Counted from the stretch's first letter, positions 24,001 to 35,883 are shown. The stretch: 64,000 bases of DNA from Nemertoderma westbladi (GCA_032718475.1 JAUCBJ010001727.1:18804-82803); one strand, 5' to 3'. Numbers and translations: made by a program. The notes: generated by a model not told the origin, from the sequence alone.

Positions 24001-27000
24001 ATCTCGGGGTAGCTATCTCGGTGTGTATCTCGGTGTAACTCTCTCGGTGTGTATCTCGGTGTAACTCTCTCGGTGTGTATCTCGGTGTAACTCTCTCGGT
24101 GTGTATCTCGGTGTAACTCTCTCGGTGTGTATCACGGGGTAGCTATCTAGGTGTGTATCTCGGTGTAACTCTCTCGGTGTGTATCTCGGTGTAACTCTCT
24201 CGGTGTGTATCTCGGTGTAACTCTCTCGGTGTGTATCTCGGTGTAGCTCTCTCGGTGTGTATCTCGGGGTAGCTATCTAGGTGTGTATCTCGGTGTAACT
24301 CTCTCGGTGTGTATCTCGGTGTAACTCTCTCGGTGTGTATCTCGGTGTAGCTCTCTCGGTGTGTATCTCGGGGTATCTATCTCGGTGTGTATCTCGGTGT
24401 AACTCTCTCGGTGTGTATCTCGGTGTAACTCTCTCGGTGTGTATCTCGGTGTAACTCTCTCGGTGTGTATCACGGGGTAGCTATCTAGGTGTGTATCTCG
24501 GTGTAACTCTCTCGGTGTGTATCTCGGGGTAGCTATCTAGGTGTGTATCTCGGTGTAACTCTCTCGGTGTGTATCTCGGTGTAACTCTCTCTGTGTGTAT
24601 CTCGGTGTAACTCTCTCGGTGTGTATCACGGGGTAGCTATCTAGGTGTGTATCTCGGTGTAACTCTCTCGGTGTGTATCTCGGTGTAGCTCTCTCGGTGT
24701 GTATCTCGGGGTAGCTATCTCGGTGTGTATCTCGGTGTAGCTCTCTCGGTGTGTATCTCGGTGTAGCTCTCTCGGTGTGTATCTCGGTGTAACTCTCTCG
24801 GTGTGTATCTCGGTGTAGCTCTCTCGGTGTGTATCTCGGTGTAGCTCTCTCGGTGTGTATCTCGGTGTAACTCTCTCGGTGTGTATCTCGGGGTAGCTAT
24901 CTAGGTGTGTATCTCGGTGTAACTCTCTCGGTGTGTATCTCGGTGTAACTCTCTCGGTGTGTATCTCGGGGTAGCTATCTAGGTGTGTATCTCGGTGTAA
25001 CTCTCTCGGTGTGTATCTCGGTGTAACTCTCTCGGTGTGTATCTCGGGGTAGCTATCTAGGTGTGTATCTCGGTGTAACTCTCTCGGTGTGTATCTCGGG
25101 GTAGCTCTCTCGGTGTGTATCTCGGGGTAGCTCTCTCGGTGTGTATCTCGGTGTAGCTCTCTCGGTGTGTATCTCGGTGTAGCTCTCTCGGTGTGTATCT
25201 CGGTGTAGCTCTCTCGGTGTGTATCTCGGTGTAGCTCTCTCGGTGTGTATCTCGGTGTAACTCTCTCGGTGTGTATCTCGGGGTAGCTATCTCGGTGTGT
25301 ATCTCGGTGTAACTCTCTCGGTGTGTATCTCGGTGTAGCTCTCTCGGTGTGTATCTCGGGGTAACTCTCTCGGTGTGTATCTCGGTGTAACTCTCTCGGT
25401 GTGTATCTCGGTGTAACTCTCTCGGTGTGTATCTCGGTGTAACTCTCTCTGTGTGTATCTCGGGGTAACTCTCTCGGTGTGTATCACGGGGTAGCTATCT
25501 AGGTGTGTATCTCGGTGTAGCTCTCACGGTGTGTATCACGGTGTAGCTATCTAGGTGTGTATCTCGGGGTAGCTATCTCGGTGTGTATCTCGGTGTAACT
25601 CTCTCGGTGTGTATCTCGGTGTAACTCTCTCGGTGTGTATCTCGGTGTAACTCTTTCGGTGTGTATCTCGGTGTAACTCTCTCGGTGTGTATCTCGGGGT
25701 AGCTCTCTCGGTGTGTATCTCGGTGTAGCTCTCTCGGTGTGTATCTCGGTGTAACTCTCTCGGTGTGTATCTCGGGGTAGCTCTCTCGCTGTGTATCTCG
25801 GGGTAGCTATCTCGGTGTGTATCTCGTGGTAGCTCTCTCGGTGTGTATCTCGGTGTGTATCTGGTGTAGCTCTCTCGGTGTGTATCTCGGGGTAGCTATC
25901 TCGGTGTGTATCTCGGTGTAGCTCTCTCGGTGTGTATCTCGGGGTAGCTATCTCGGTGTGTATCTCGGTGTAACTCTCTCGGTGTGTATCTCGGTGTAAC
26001 TCTCTCGGTGTGTATCTCGGTGTAACTCTCTCGGTGTGTATCTCGGTGTAGCTCTCTCGGTGTGTATCTCGGGGTAGCTATCTCGGTGTGTATCTCGGTG
26101 TAACTCTCTCGGTGTGTATCTCGGTGTAACTCTCTCGGTGTGTATCTCGGTGTAACTCTCTCGGTGTGTATCTCGGTGTAACTCTCTCGGTGTGTATCTC
26201 GGGGTAGCTATCTCGGTGTGTATCTCGGTGTAGCTCTCTCGGTGTGTATCACGGGGTAGCTATCTAGGTGTGTATCTCGGTGTAACTCTCTCGGTGTGTA
26301 TCTCGGTGTAACTCTCTCTGTGTGTATCTCGGTGTAACTCTCTCGGTGTGTATCACGGTGTAGCTATCTAGGTGTGTATCTCGGGGTAGCTATCTCGGTG
26401 TGTATCTCGGTGTAGCTCTCTCGGTGTGTATCTCGGTGTAACTCTCTCGGTGTGTATCTCGGTGTAGCTCTCTCGGTGTGTATCTCGGGGTAGCTATCTC
26501 GGTGTGTATCTCGGTGTAGCTCTCTCGGTGTGTATCTCGGGGTAGCTATCTAGGTGTGTATCTCGGTGTAACTCTCTCGGTGTGTATATCGGTGTAACTC
26601 TCTCGGTGTGTATCTCGGTGTAACTCTCTCGGTGTGTATATCGGTGTAACTCTCTCGGTGTGTATCTCGGTGTAACTCTCTCGGTGTGTATCACGGTGTA
26701 GCTCTCTCGGTGTGTATCTCGGTGTAACTCTCTCGGTGTGTATCTCGGGGTAGCTATCTCGGTGTGTATCTCGGTGTAACTCTCTCGGTGTGTATCTCGG
26801 GGTAGTTATCTCGGTGTGTATCTCGGTGTAGCTCTCTCGGTGTGTATCTCGGGGTAGCTATCTCGGTGTGTATCTCGGTGTAACTCTCTCGGTGTGTATC
26901 TCGGTGTAACTCTCTCGGTGTGTATCTCGGTGTAACTCTTTCGGTGTGTATCTCGGTGTAACTCTCTCGGTGTGTATCACGGGGTAGCTATCTAGGTGTG

Positions 27001-29313
27001 TATCTCGGTGTAACTCTCTCGGTGTGTATCTCGGTGTAACTCTCTCGGTGTGTATCTCGGTGTAACTCTCTCGGTGTGTATCACGGTGTAGCTCTCTCGG
27101 TGTGTATCTCGGGGTAGCTATCTAGGTGTGTATCTCGGTGTAACTCTCTCGGTGTGTATCTCGGTGTAACTCTCTCGGTGTGTATCTCGGTGTAGCTCTC
27201 TCGGTGTGTATCTCGGGGTATCTATCTAGGTGTGTATCTCGGTGTAACTCTCTCGGTGTGTATCTCGGTGTAACTCTCTCTGTGTGTATCTCGGTGTAAC
27301 TCTCTCGGTGTGTATCACGGGGTAGCTATCTAGGTGTGTATCTCGGTGTAACTCTCTCGGTGTGTATCTCGGGGTAGCTATCTAGGTGTGTATCTCGGTG
27401 TAACTCTCTCGGTGTGTATCTCGGTGTAACTCTCTCTGTGTGTATCTCGGTGTAACTCTCTCGGTGTGTATCACGGGGTAGCTATCTAGGTGTGTATCTC
27501 GGTGTAACTCTCTCGGTGTGTATCACGGTGTAGCTCTCTCGGTGTGTATCTCGGGGTAGCTATCTCGGTGTGTATCTCGGTGTAGCTCTCTCGGTGTGTA
27601 TCTCGGTGTAGCTCTCTCGGTGTGTATCTCGGTGTAACTCTCTCGGTGTGTATCTCGGTGTAGCTCTCTCGGTGTGTATCTCGGTGTAGCTCTCTCGGTG
27701 TGTATCTCGGTGTAACTCTCTCGGTGTGTATCTCGGGGTAGCTATCTCGGTGTGTATCTCGGTGTAACTCTCTCGGTGTGTATCTCGGTGTAACTCTCTC
27801 TGTGTGTATCTCGGGGTAGCTATCTAGGTGTGTATCTCGGTGTAACTCTCTCGGTGTGTATCTCGGTGTAACTCTCTCTGTGTGTATCTCGGGGTAGCTA
27901 TCTCGGTGTGTATCTCGGTGTAACTCTCTCGGTGTGTATCTCGGGGTAGCTATCTAGGTGTGTATCTCGGTGTAACTCTCTCGGTGTGTATCTCGGTGTA
28001 ACTCTCTCGGTGTGTATCTCGGTGTAACTCTCTCGGTGTGTATCTCGGGGTAGCTCTCTCGGTGTGTATCTCGGTGTAACTCTCTCGGTGTGTATCTCGG
28101 TGTAGCTCTCTCGGTGTGTATCTCGGGGTAGCTATCTCGGTGTGTATCTCGGTGTAGCTCTCTCGGTGTGTATCTCGGTGTAGCTCTCTCGGTGTGTATC
28201 TCGGTGTAGCTCTCTCGGTGTGTATCTCGGTGTAGCTCTCTCGGTGTGTATCTCGGTGTAACTCTCTCGGTGTGTATCTCGGGGTAGCTCTCTCGGTGTG
28301 TATCTCGGTGTAACTCTCTCGGTGTGTATCACGGTGTAGCTCTCTCGGTGTGTATCTCGGGGTAGCTCTCTCGGTGTGTATCTCGGTGTAACTCTCTCGG
28401 TGTGTATCTCGGTGTAACTCTCTCGGTGTGTATCTCGGTGTAACTCTCTCGGTGTGTATCTCGGGGTAACTCTCTCGGTGTGTATCACGGGGTAGCTCTC
28501 TCGGTGTGTATCTCGGTGTAGCTCTCTCGGTGTGTATCTCGGTGTAGCTCTCTCGGTGTGTATCTCGGGGTAGCTCTCTCGGTGTGTATCTCGGTGTAGC
28601 TCTCTCGGTGTGTATCTCGGTGTAACTCTCTCGGTGTGTATCTCGGTGTAGCTCTCTCGGTGTGTATCTCGGGGTAGCTCTCTCGGTGTGTATCTCGGTG
28701 TAGCTCTCTCGGTGTGTATCTCGGGGTAGCTATCTCGGTGTGTATCTCGGTGTAGACTCTCTCGGTGTGTATCTCGGTGTAACTCTCTCGGTGTGTATCT
28801 CGGTGTAGCTCTCTCGGTGTGTATCTCGGGGTAGCTATCTCGGTGTGTATCTCGGTGTAACTCTCTCGGTGTGTATCTCGGTGTAACTCTCTCGGTGTGT
28901 ATCTCGGTGTAACTCTCTCGGTGTGTATCTCGGTGTAGCTCTCTCGGTGTGTATCTCGGGGTAGCTATCTCGGTGTGTATCTCGGTGTAACTCTCTCGGT
29001 GTGTATCTCGGGGTAGCTCTCTCGGTGTGTATCTCAGGGTAGCTCTCTCGGTGTGTATCTCGGGGTAGCTATCTCGGGGTAGCTCTCATGGTGTGTATCT
29101 CGGGGTAGCTCTCCCGGTGTGTATCTCGGTGCAGCTCTCTCGGTGTGTATCTCGGTGTAACTCTCTCGGTGTGTATCACGGGGTAGCTCTCTCGGTGTGT
29201 ATCTCGGGGTAGCTCTCTCGGTGTGTATCTCGGTGTAGCTCTCCCGGTGTGTATCTCGGTGTAACTCTCTCGGTGTGTATCTCGGGGTAGCTCTCTAGGT
29301 GTGTATCTCGGTG
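18006..29313. repeat. 26-bp minisatellite array, 11.3 kb
   Basis: Imperfect tandem units of 26 bp are built from two halves: GTGTAGCTCTCTCG (or GTGTAACTC..., GGGTAGCTC...) and GTGTGTATCTCG. The first kilobase contains extra 14-bp half units. Later blocks carry local variants such as CTATCTAGG, TATCACGG and CTCTCTGTG, suggesting block-wise amplification. The plus strand is strongly A-poor and pyrimidine/G-rich. Since 26 is not a multiple of 3, three units make 78 bp; many frames are open and give 26-residue periodic ORFs (RYTPRELHRDTHRES) that are artefacts. The array lies upstream of myosin exon A and ends directly in an RTE fragment at 29314. Confidence 0.97.
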
Positions 29314-29410
29314 TAGCCACACCAAATCTCTGGATGGCACATTCACAAGAATGCTACGCCGGGTTCATTGTGTCAAGTACAATGCAAACATCTCCAACCA
29401 GAACTATATA
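29314..29410 (+). mobile_element. Outer RTE fragment, left part
   Basis: Plus-strand RTE family 1 coding sequence (CTCTGGATGGCACATTCACA, encoding DGTFTRMLRRVHC) begins immediately where the 26-bp array stops. It is interrupted at 29410 by RTE copy 2 and resumes at 31446, flanked by the target-site duplication AGAACTATATA (29400-29410 and 31446-31456). Confidence 0.88.
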
Positions 29411-31445
29411 CTACTAGTATCGGCATGCTGCATTGCAGCTGCATTTTTAAGAATGCTGTGCCGGCTTGTCGACAAAATTGCGCCGCCACAACTCCCTATC
29501 ACCCATGACATTTGCTAGATCATCCGCATCTTTAAGGCCAGTGTCCTTTAAGATGCGTCTCAAGAAAGTCATGGGCTGTCCACCATGCTTATTCACTCCA
29601 TGAGGCTGCCAAAGTACAAGATTATGCACTGGCTGGTCCTCACGGCGAAAGCAATGTCCTGCAAAGCGGGGGCGATTTTGTTCTAGCGTCAAGCTTAGGG
29701 GAACCAATGAGACACCTCCAATGTTATATAGCGTCTCGTTGGAGATGTGTGCATTGTACTTGACACAATGAACCCGGCGTAGCATTCTTGTGAATGTGCC
29801 ATCCAGAGATTTGGTGTCCTCAGCAGTTAGAGCCCAGCATGGACTCCCATAGAGGAGTACTGGAACTACTGCTGCTCTAAATAATCGGACCTTAAGTTTC
29901 CGATTAATTCTCGGTGACTTCCAAATCCTGGAAAGCCTATTCAAGGCAGCCCATGCCTTTCCCTTACGTATTCGAAGGTCGGATAGTGTTGGTCTTTTTA
30001 TTAACTCCAGAAAGACCAAAATTTTGACAGTTAACAGCAGACCTCACCTGACTTCCGGATCCATGATCCCAGGTAACAGAAGTCGTCCACATGCTCAAGC
30101 ATACCATCCTTTGAGCTTATGCTCATCCGATCAGAGACTTGCTGAGAACTTTCAAAGTTAACTGTCAAAATTTTGGTCTTTCTGGAGTTAATAAAAAGAC
30201 CAACACTATAAGCAGCATGTTCTAATGAGCTGAGGAGCCGTTGGGCTCCCTCTAGTTATTCTGAGAGTACTCCTAAGTCATCAGCAAAGTCTAGATCCTT
30301 GTACTAGGTACTTGGCAGGACTCGACTACTGGAGCCAGTAGGTGGAGTTATCATCACCCCATCATCATTATGATGATCTAAGGACATGCGTAGAACATAG
30401 TCAACCACTATTATGAACAAGAATGGTGCAAGTGTGTCTCCTTGGAGGACGCCCCATAACACTTCAAATGATTCTGTGTCACCATCAACAGTAGACACAA
30501 ATGTTGTCGAACCATCGTATACTGATCTGATTGCTGCAATAATTCCATCAGGAATCCCATATAATGAAAGTATGCTGAACATACCTGAGCGGGAGACTGA
30601 ATCAAAGGCCTTGAAGAAGTCAACAAAGATAACAGCCAGATGCCTGTCTTTCTTTTTTGATAACTCTTCAATTATCCTTCTAAGTGCCAAAATGGGCTCC
30701 ATGGTCCCACGACCTTTACGGAACCCATTCTGATTTCCACGTAGCAGTCTCTCAATGGGATCCCTGATGATGCGATTTAATAGAATTCTATTGTATAGCT
30801 TTGCAGCAATCGAGATCAATGAGATTCCCCGAAAAGAACCATAGAGTGTTAGGTTGCCCTTCTTGGGAACTGGCACCAACTTATTTGTTTTCATTTCTTG
30901 TGGGACTCTTGTTGTTCGGTACATGTCCACTATGATGGGATAGATGAGCTTTAAACACTCAGGTATTTTAAAGACCTCAGGGGGAACACCATCTACTCCA
31001 CTGGCACGATTGGTCTTAATGCTCTTTGCAGCAGCCTTCACTTCTGCAAAGGAGATATCGCCAATGGTAATATCTGGGAGTGCAGACTCAGACACTTTTA
31101 CTTCTATAAAGTTATCAGGCAATACCCTGTCATTATGAAGGAGCTTTTCAAAGTGGGCCTTCCAACCATTGAGGTGATCGGCTGGTGATTCAGCCTTAAC
31201 CTTGGTGGTTGGTTGGCTTTTCCGCCCAGTAAGCAAGTTCATCGATTTCCATGCCTGGGATGATTGCCTGCTGTCGTCAGCATCATTGATGGCATCAACC
31301 TGTTGGTTTATTAGCTCCTGTAGATTAACAGAGTACTGCCTGTTTAGGGACCTAGATGCAGCCTTAACTGCATTCTTGGCCGCTGTAGTCTGTTTGAGTC
31401 GGGACTCTTTCTGCGCCTTATATAGGTCATTTCGGCACTTTTAGT
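29411..31445 (-). pseudogene. RTE-type LINE, copy 2, nested insertion
   Basis: A 5'-truncated RTE family 1 element of 2,035 bp on the minus strand. Its reverse transcriptase frame (30304-31242) shows NRASGVDGVPPEVFKIP, FRGISLISIAAKLYNRI, VIFVDFFKAFDSVSR and VLQGDTLAPFLFIIV. The C-terminal frame (29447-29990) shows FRAAVVPVLLYGSPCWALTAED, DGTFTRMLRRVHC, LRRILKDTGL and GDRELWRRNFVDKPA. The FADD region around 30290 is damaged, and an inverted 50-bp segment at 29986-30035 interrupts the frame. Upstream sequence up to 31445 continues in another frame. The 3' end at 29411 carries the reverse complement of the (TAG) tail. It inserted into an older RTE fragment and is flanked by an 11-bp duplication. 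Confidence 0.93.
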
Positions 31446-31478
31446 AGAACTATATAACATTGGAGTGGAGGTGTCGCA
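31446..31478 (+). mobile_element. Outer RTE fragment, right part
   Basis: AACTATATAACATTGGAG continues the outer RTE copy after the nested insertion, ending in GGTGTCGCATG before the 27-bp array. The first 11 bases are the right copy of the target-site duplication. Confidence 0.8.
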
Positions 31479-31745
31479 TGTATAGTACGGTGTATAGTAT
31501 ACAGTTGTATAGTACGGTGTATAGTATACAGAAGATATATTTCGGTGTATAGTATACAGTAGTATAGTACGGTGTATAGTATACAGTAGTATAGTACGGT
31601 GTATAGTATACAGTAGTATAGTACGGTGTATAGTATACAGTAGTTAGTACGGTGTTTAGTATATACACTATACAGTAGTATAGTATGGTGTATAGTATTA
31701 TATACATATAGTAATATATTATAGTACGGTGTATAGTATGTAGTA
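31479..31745. repeat. 27-bp minisatellite, about 9 units
   Basis: Units built from GTATAGTACGGTGTATAGTA and TACAGTA, with some shortened or AT-extended members near 31650-31720. ORFs reading through it in two frames on the minus strand are repeat artefacts. It directly abuts the small outer RTE fragment. Confidence 0.9.
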
Positions 31746-31999
31746 GTTTGCTTACCATGATGAATAGCTGTGATCCTAACCAAATTCTTCTTTAGGATAT
31801 ATATAATGGCAATATAATGTAATGAACAATATAATGAAACAGAAATGCCGCCAATATATTCATCTAGTCATGTACAGTATGTATGACTGGATTCCTGTGA
31901 ATATCACTGGAACGCACTATAGCTTGACGGTTTGTGAGATTAACCAATACCTTGTTATTAAATTTGCAATTTCAAATTAAATATCCAAATTATGTAAGA

Positions 32000-33058
32000 A
32001 ACTCAAATACTGATAGGCCTACAGTAGGCCTACCTACTGTAGGCTGCGTGTAATTAGGCTCTGTTCGATTGGCCTAGACTGCGTCTAGACTTACTTACTG
32101 TAGGCTGCGTGTAATTAGGGTCCGTTCGATTGGCCTAGACTGCGGCTAGACTTACCTGCTGTAGGCTGTGTGTAATTAGGCTCTGTTCGATAGGCCTACT
32201 GTAGACTGCGGCTACTTACCTACTGTAGGCTGCATGTAAATAGGCTCCGTTCGATTGGCCTAGACTGCGGCTAGGCTAGACTTACCTCTATTGTAGGCTG
32301 CGTGTAATTAGGCTCTGTTCGATAGGCCTACACTGCGGCTAGGCTAGACTTACCTCTATTGTAGGATGCGTGTAATTAGGCTCTGTTCGATAGGCCTACA
32401 CTGCGGCTAGACTTACCTCTACTGTAGGCTGCATGTAATGATGTTCCGTTCGATAGGCCTAGACTATGGCTACTCTAGCTGGCATGTAATTAGGCTCTGT
32501 TCACAGCTTGCAAATAGTTTGACTTGGCCCTCGTTCACACTGCCTTCTTAAAGCTAGCAAAAAGACAACTTTGCTAAGCCAGTTCATAGTGTGAAAGCTT
32601 CCCAAAGCTAGCTCGAGATTTAAGAAACTATAGTAACTCTGTGTGGAGATAGTTTGAAGCCAGCTCGAAGCTAATCCTAACTAGTTAGCGCCGCGGCTGT
32701 GTAAACGGGATAAAAAGCTGGCTGCAGTCAGTTGATCGGTAGGTTTTGCGTAGGCTAAATAACAAAATGATAATAGTTTGAAGGCACTACTGCAGAACAA
32801 AAGGTTGATAAAACGAAGAGAGTCAATGTACAGTACATAGTATCTAACCACTGGGAAGCTGCACCACAAACTTGCGCCAAACGCGTTTATCGGTTTTCGC
32901 TTCACAATATCTGCCGTGGCAGACGCAAGCTGTGAACAGAGCCTAATTACATGCCAGCTAGAGTAGCCGTAGTCTAGGCCTATCGAACGGACATCATTAC
33001 ATGCAGCCTACAGTAGAGGTAAGTTAAGTCTAGCCGCAGTGTAGGCCTATCGAACAGG
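32000..33058. mobile_element. Fold-back type element with sub-repeated inverted arms
   Basis: The left side consists of about seven direct units of about 61 bp (TGTAGGCTGCGTGTAATTAG, then GCTCTGTTCGATAGGCCTA). The last about 130 bp of this array (about 32381-32510) recurs in inverted orientation at about 32920-33053, including CATGCCAGCTAGAGTAGCC and GCCTATCGAAC. The about 410-bp core between the arms has no ORF resembling a transposase. The structure resembles non-autonomous fold-back DNA elements, in which inverted termini carry internal tandem repeats. Termini and a target duplication were not identified. Confidence 0.65.
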
Positions 33059-34189
33059 CCTATTGTTTGTAATACAATTGAATAATAGGCAAAACAGAGG
33101 AGGGAGGGGAGAGGCATCGAGGAACAACTGAGGAAACTATTTGGAGTCAGCGAACGTGTATTATTGGGCTCGCCTGCTGGGAGTCATGATAGACTTGTTT
33201 ACAGTCTAACTTGCCCGCTCCCGCCCTTGGCTATTGCCAGTGTTATCTAACGCGTCCAACATATTATAGTGGGTCGTCTAACATATTCAACCTTCACAAA
33301 AGGGACACAAGAAAGAATAAATTACGTTAGACTGACGTATGCAGGATGTTTATTACTATAGGCAGATAGGAGGGAATAGAGCCTTTTGGAAGTTTATAGG
33401 CCTAAATAGACAACCCTAGCTAACCATGCGGTCATGCGGAAGATACCTGGGAATGAAACCACGCTCCTTTGAATAGGTCGTTTGCCGATTCGGCACTCAA
33501 AGACAGAGAATACAGATCATTTCAGCTGTTATGTACAATGGACCTAAAACTCTGCCATCGTGTCAATGTTAATGAAATCGGTGGCAGATGTAACAGTTGC
33601 TGCTGTGGCACATTGGTTGTGTGGCGTGGCCTCAGGTCCCAAAACATCAACAACGCTGTTGACACGTTGGTTTGTAAGATATAGCGAAGTTGGGGTAAAT
33701 ACAGTACTGTATTTCAGCCATCACAAACAAACATTATAAAAAATGGATTATTTATGCCGCCTCGTAACATACAGTATAAGGTATAAATTATTACAGTATT
33801 ATCAGTGAAACGATAGACAAACTGTACGTTGATGCTACCATGCTGTTCTTACTTTAGTTAGGCTACTTTAGGCAACACGCATTACCTATGTATAAGTGTA
33901 TAATGTCCTAAGGTGTAGCTAGGCCTACCTACACCTTGATAATGTCAGGAAACTAACAAAATGTAAGGTTTGAAATTCCCTCCATCGTGAACTTCCGGGT
34001 TCATTCAATGATAATAATATAATTAGGCTACCAATTAAAGTCATACCAAAATCGATGAAAATTTCACCAAAAAAAATTATATTACATCAATTTAAATAAT
34101 AGAATAATAGCACCAAATAAAATAAAGTCACCCCTAATAAAATTATTCAAACACCAAAATAAATTTTTCTACACCAAAAACAATAATTC
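33059..34189. other. No gene recognised
   Basis: About 1.1 kb of AT-rich intergenic or intronic sequence with scattered TAGGCCTA words. A 71-codon ORF at 33469-33684 shows no family features. Nothing supportable is seen. Confidence 0.5.
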
Positions 34190-34410
34190 AATAGCAAAAA
34201 CAATTATTCAACACCAAAATAAATGACAAAACCCCGAAAATAAATACATATTTTCCTAAAATAAATACAAATTTTCCCAAAATAAATACAGATTTTCCCA
34301 AAATAAATACAAATTTTCCCAAAATAAAGACATAATCCCTTAAAATAAATACATAATCCCACAAAAAAAAATAAATAATCCCCCAAATAAATACATAATC
34401 CCCCAAAACT
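34190..34410. repeat. Degenerate 21-22-bp A-rich minisatellite
   Basis: Units around CAAAATAAATACATAATCCC with variants ATTTTCCC. The same family recurs at 34735-34890 on the other side of a 325-bp segment. Confidence 0.8.
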
Positions 34411-34734
34411 AGAGACGGCGTCAAGACGCCGTTAAGCAAGTCGGAAGTCATCAATCAAATGTAAATTCCATCAACAAGCTGTCATTGGTGTTATTTTACC
34501 ATTGCGCCTATGGCGTTTTTTCGTTTATGTCTATTTTTCGAGCCCACGGCTCATGGACGAAATAGCGGAACATACCAGGGACCTTAGAATCGCGGTATCT
34601 AGCCGCTGTGAAAATTTCATCAAAATCGTTAGAGTAGTTTTGGCTGTAGATCAGCCAGCCAGCCAGCCAGCCAGTCAGCCAGCCAGCCAGCCAGTCAATC
34701 AGCCAACAATTCTTACAGTAATCAAGTCCTACGA
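34411..34734. other. Segment between two copies of the same minisatellite, possible SINE or LINE tail
   Basis: It contains the short palindrome GGCGTCAAGACGCC (34415-34428), the segment AAAATTTCATCAAAATCGTT and a (CCAG)n microsatellite at about 34650-34695. The phrase with TTTCATCAAAATCG followed by a tetranucleotide run resembles 3' tails of some SINE and LINE families. The identity is not established. Confidence 0.35.
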
Positions 34735-34890
34735 CTTGCTAATAAATACATATTCCCCCAAAATAAATACATATTCCCCCAAAATAAATACATATTCCCC
34801 CAAAATAAATACATATTCCCCCAAAATAAATACATATTCCCCCAAAATAAATACATATTCCCCCAAAATAAATACATATTTCCCCCAAAA
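34735..34890. repeat. 21-bp minisatellite, 7 near-identical units
   Basis: AATAAATACATATTCCCCCA plus one A repeated about seven times. It gives a 7-residue periodic translation on both strands that is not a gene. It is related to the degenerate array at 34190-34410. Confidence 0.92.
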
Positions 34891-34970
34891 TAATCAAATG
34901 TTCTACCAAAAAAAAGCAGACTCTTAGTTTCAGACTCTCCGTTGCCGTTGTTATCCGTTGTTATACCGTT

Positions 34971-35312
34971 GGACCCAAAGAGCGTTAGGTCCCAAAGAGG
35001 GTTAGGTCCCAAAGAGGGTTAGGTCCCAAAGAGGGTTAGGTCCCAAAGAGGGTTAGGTCCCAAAGAGGGTTAGGTCCCAAAGAGGGTTAGGTCCCAAAGA
35101 GGGTTAGGTCCCAAAGAGCGTTAGGTCCCAAAGAGGGTTAGGTCCCAAAGAGCGGTAGGTCCCAAAGAGGGTTAGGTCCCAAAGAGGGTTAGGTCCCAAA
35201 GAGGGTTAGGTCCCAAAGAGGGTTAGGTCCCAAAGAGGGTTAGGTCCCAAAGAGCGGTAGGACCCAAAGAGCGGTAGGACCCAAAGAGCGTTAGGTCCCA
35301 AAGAGCGGTAGG
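34971..35312. repeat. 17-bp minisatellite with GGGTTAGG core, about 20 units
   Basis: Unit TTAGGTCCCAAAGAGGG with variants AGCGTTAGG and AGCGGTAGGACC. It contains GGGTTAGG but the 17-bp period is not telomeric. Units in the middle are almost identical; variants cluster at both ends. Confidence 0.93.
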
Positions 35313-35883
35313 ACCCATTGCCATTTAAAGTAGCAGGTTAGTAAAGGAGCAGGTTACAGAGGCGTGTTGGAGGAAGCAAATCAATAAACGAAAGTTAACA
35401 TGTTACAAGATTATGCAGGTCTTTATAATTGGGTCTTCGTTTTTTACTACAGTATCGTCGGTTTAATATGATTAAACATTTTGTTTGATTTATGGAAATA
35501 ATAATAATGAATGAACTTGTATAATTAAATTTTCCATAATATATTTGATGCTGGAAGAATTGTTTTTGGTTGACAAGTAAATTATTTTAGGGAGACTGAA
35601 TAAATACGTACATTATTCCTAAGATGGAATCCATTATGGTTAATTGTATTGTAATTTGGTACCAAACCAAACCGGCAAAGCATACTTAGTTTCAAGCAAA
35701 AGTAATTGTAATGCACAAGGGCTTCAATAACATACAGTATATAGGCAAACATCTGGGCGGTTAAATATAACGTGCAAAGTAACTTTAAAAGATAGTACAA
35801 CAATTTATTAAACATAAAAAACTATATGTAAAAATATTAAACACAGAAGAATAGTACTGTACAGTAATGTAGTTATAAATATA
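35313..35883. other. No gene recognised; one unit of a dispersed 68-bp repeat
   Basis: AT-rich sequence. At about 35340-35395 there is a partial copy of the 68-bp repeat (GGAGCAGGTTACAGAGGCG, AATAAACGA) that forms the array at 40.8-42.06 kb. Nothing else is recognised. Confidence 0.55.

Noticed and set aside
22850-29320. ORFs of 66-220 codons with HTERVTPRYTPREL repeats
   Set aside because: Artefacts of the 26-bp array, which repeats in frame every 78 bp.
31450-31783. Overlapping ORFs with YTPYY and LYTVLY repeats
   Set aside because: Translations of the 27-bp minisatellite in two frames.
33469-33684. 71-codon ORF with Cys cluster
   Set aside because: No recognised family, no conserved neighbours, no splice signals; length is compatible with chance.
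34971-35312. Interstitial telomere sequence because of GGGTTAGG
   Set aside because: The period is 17 bp, not 6, and no TTAGGG tandem run is present.
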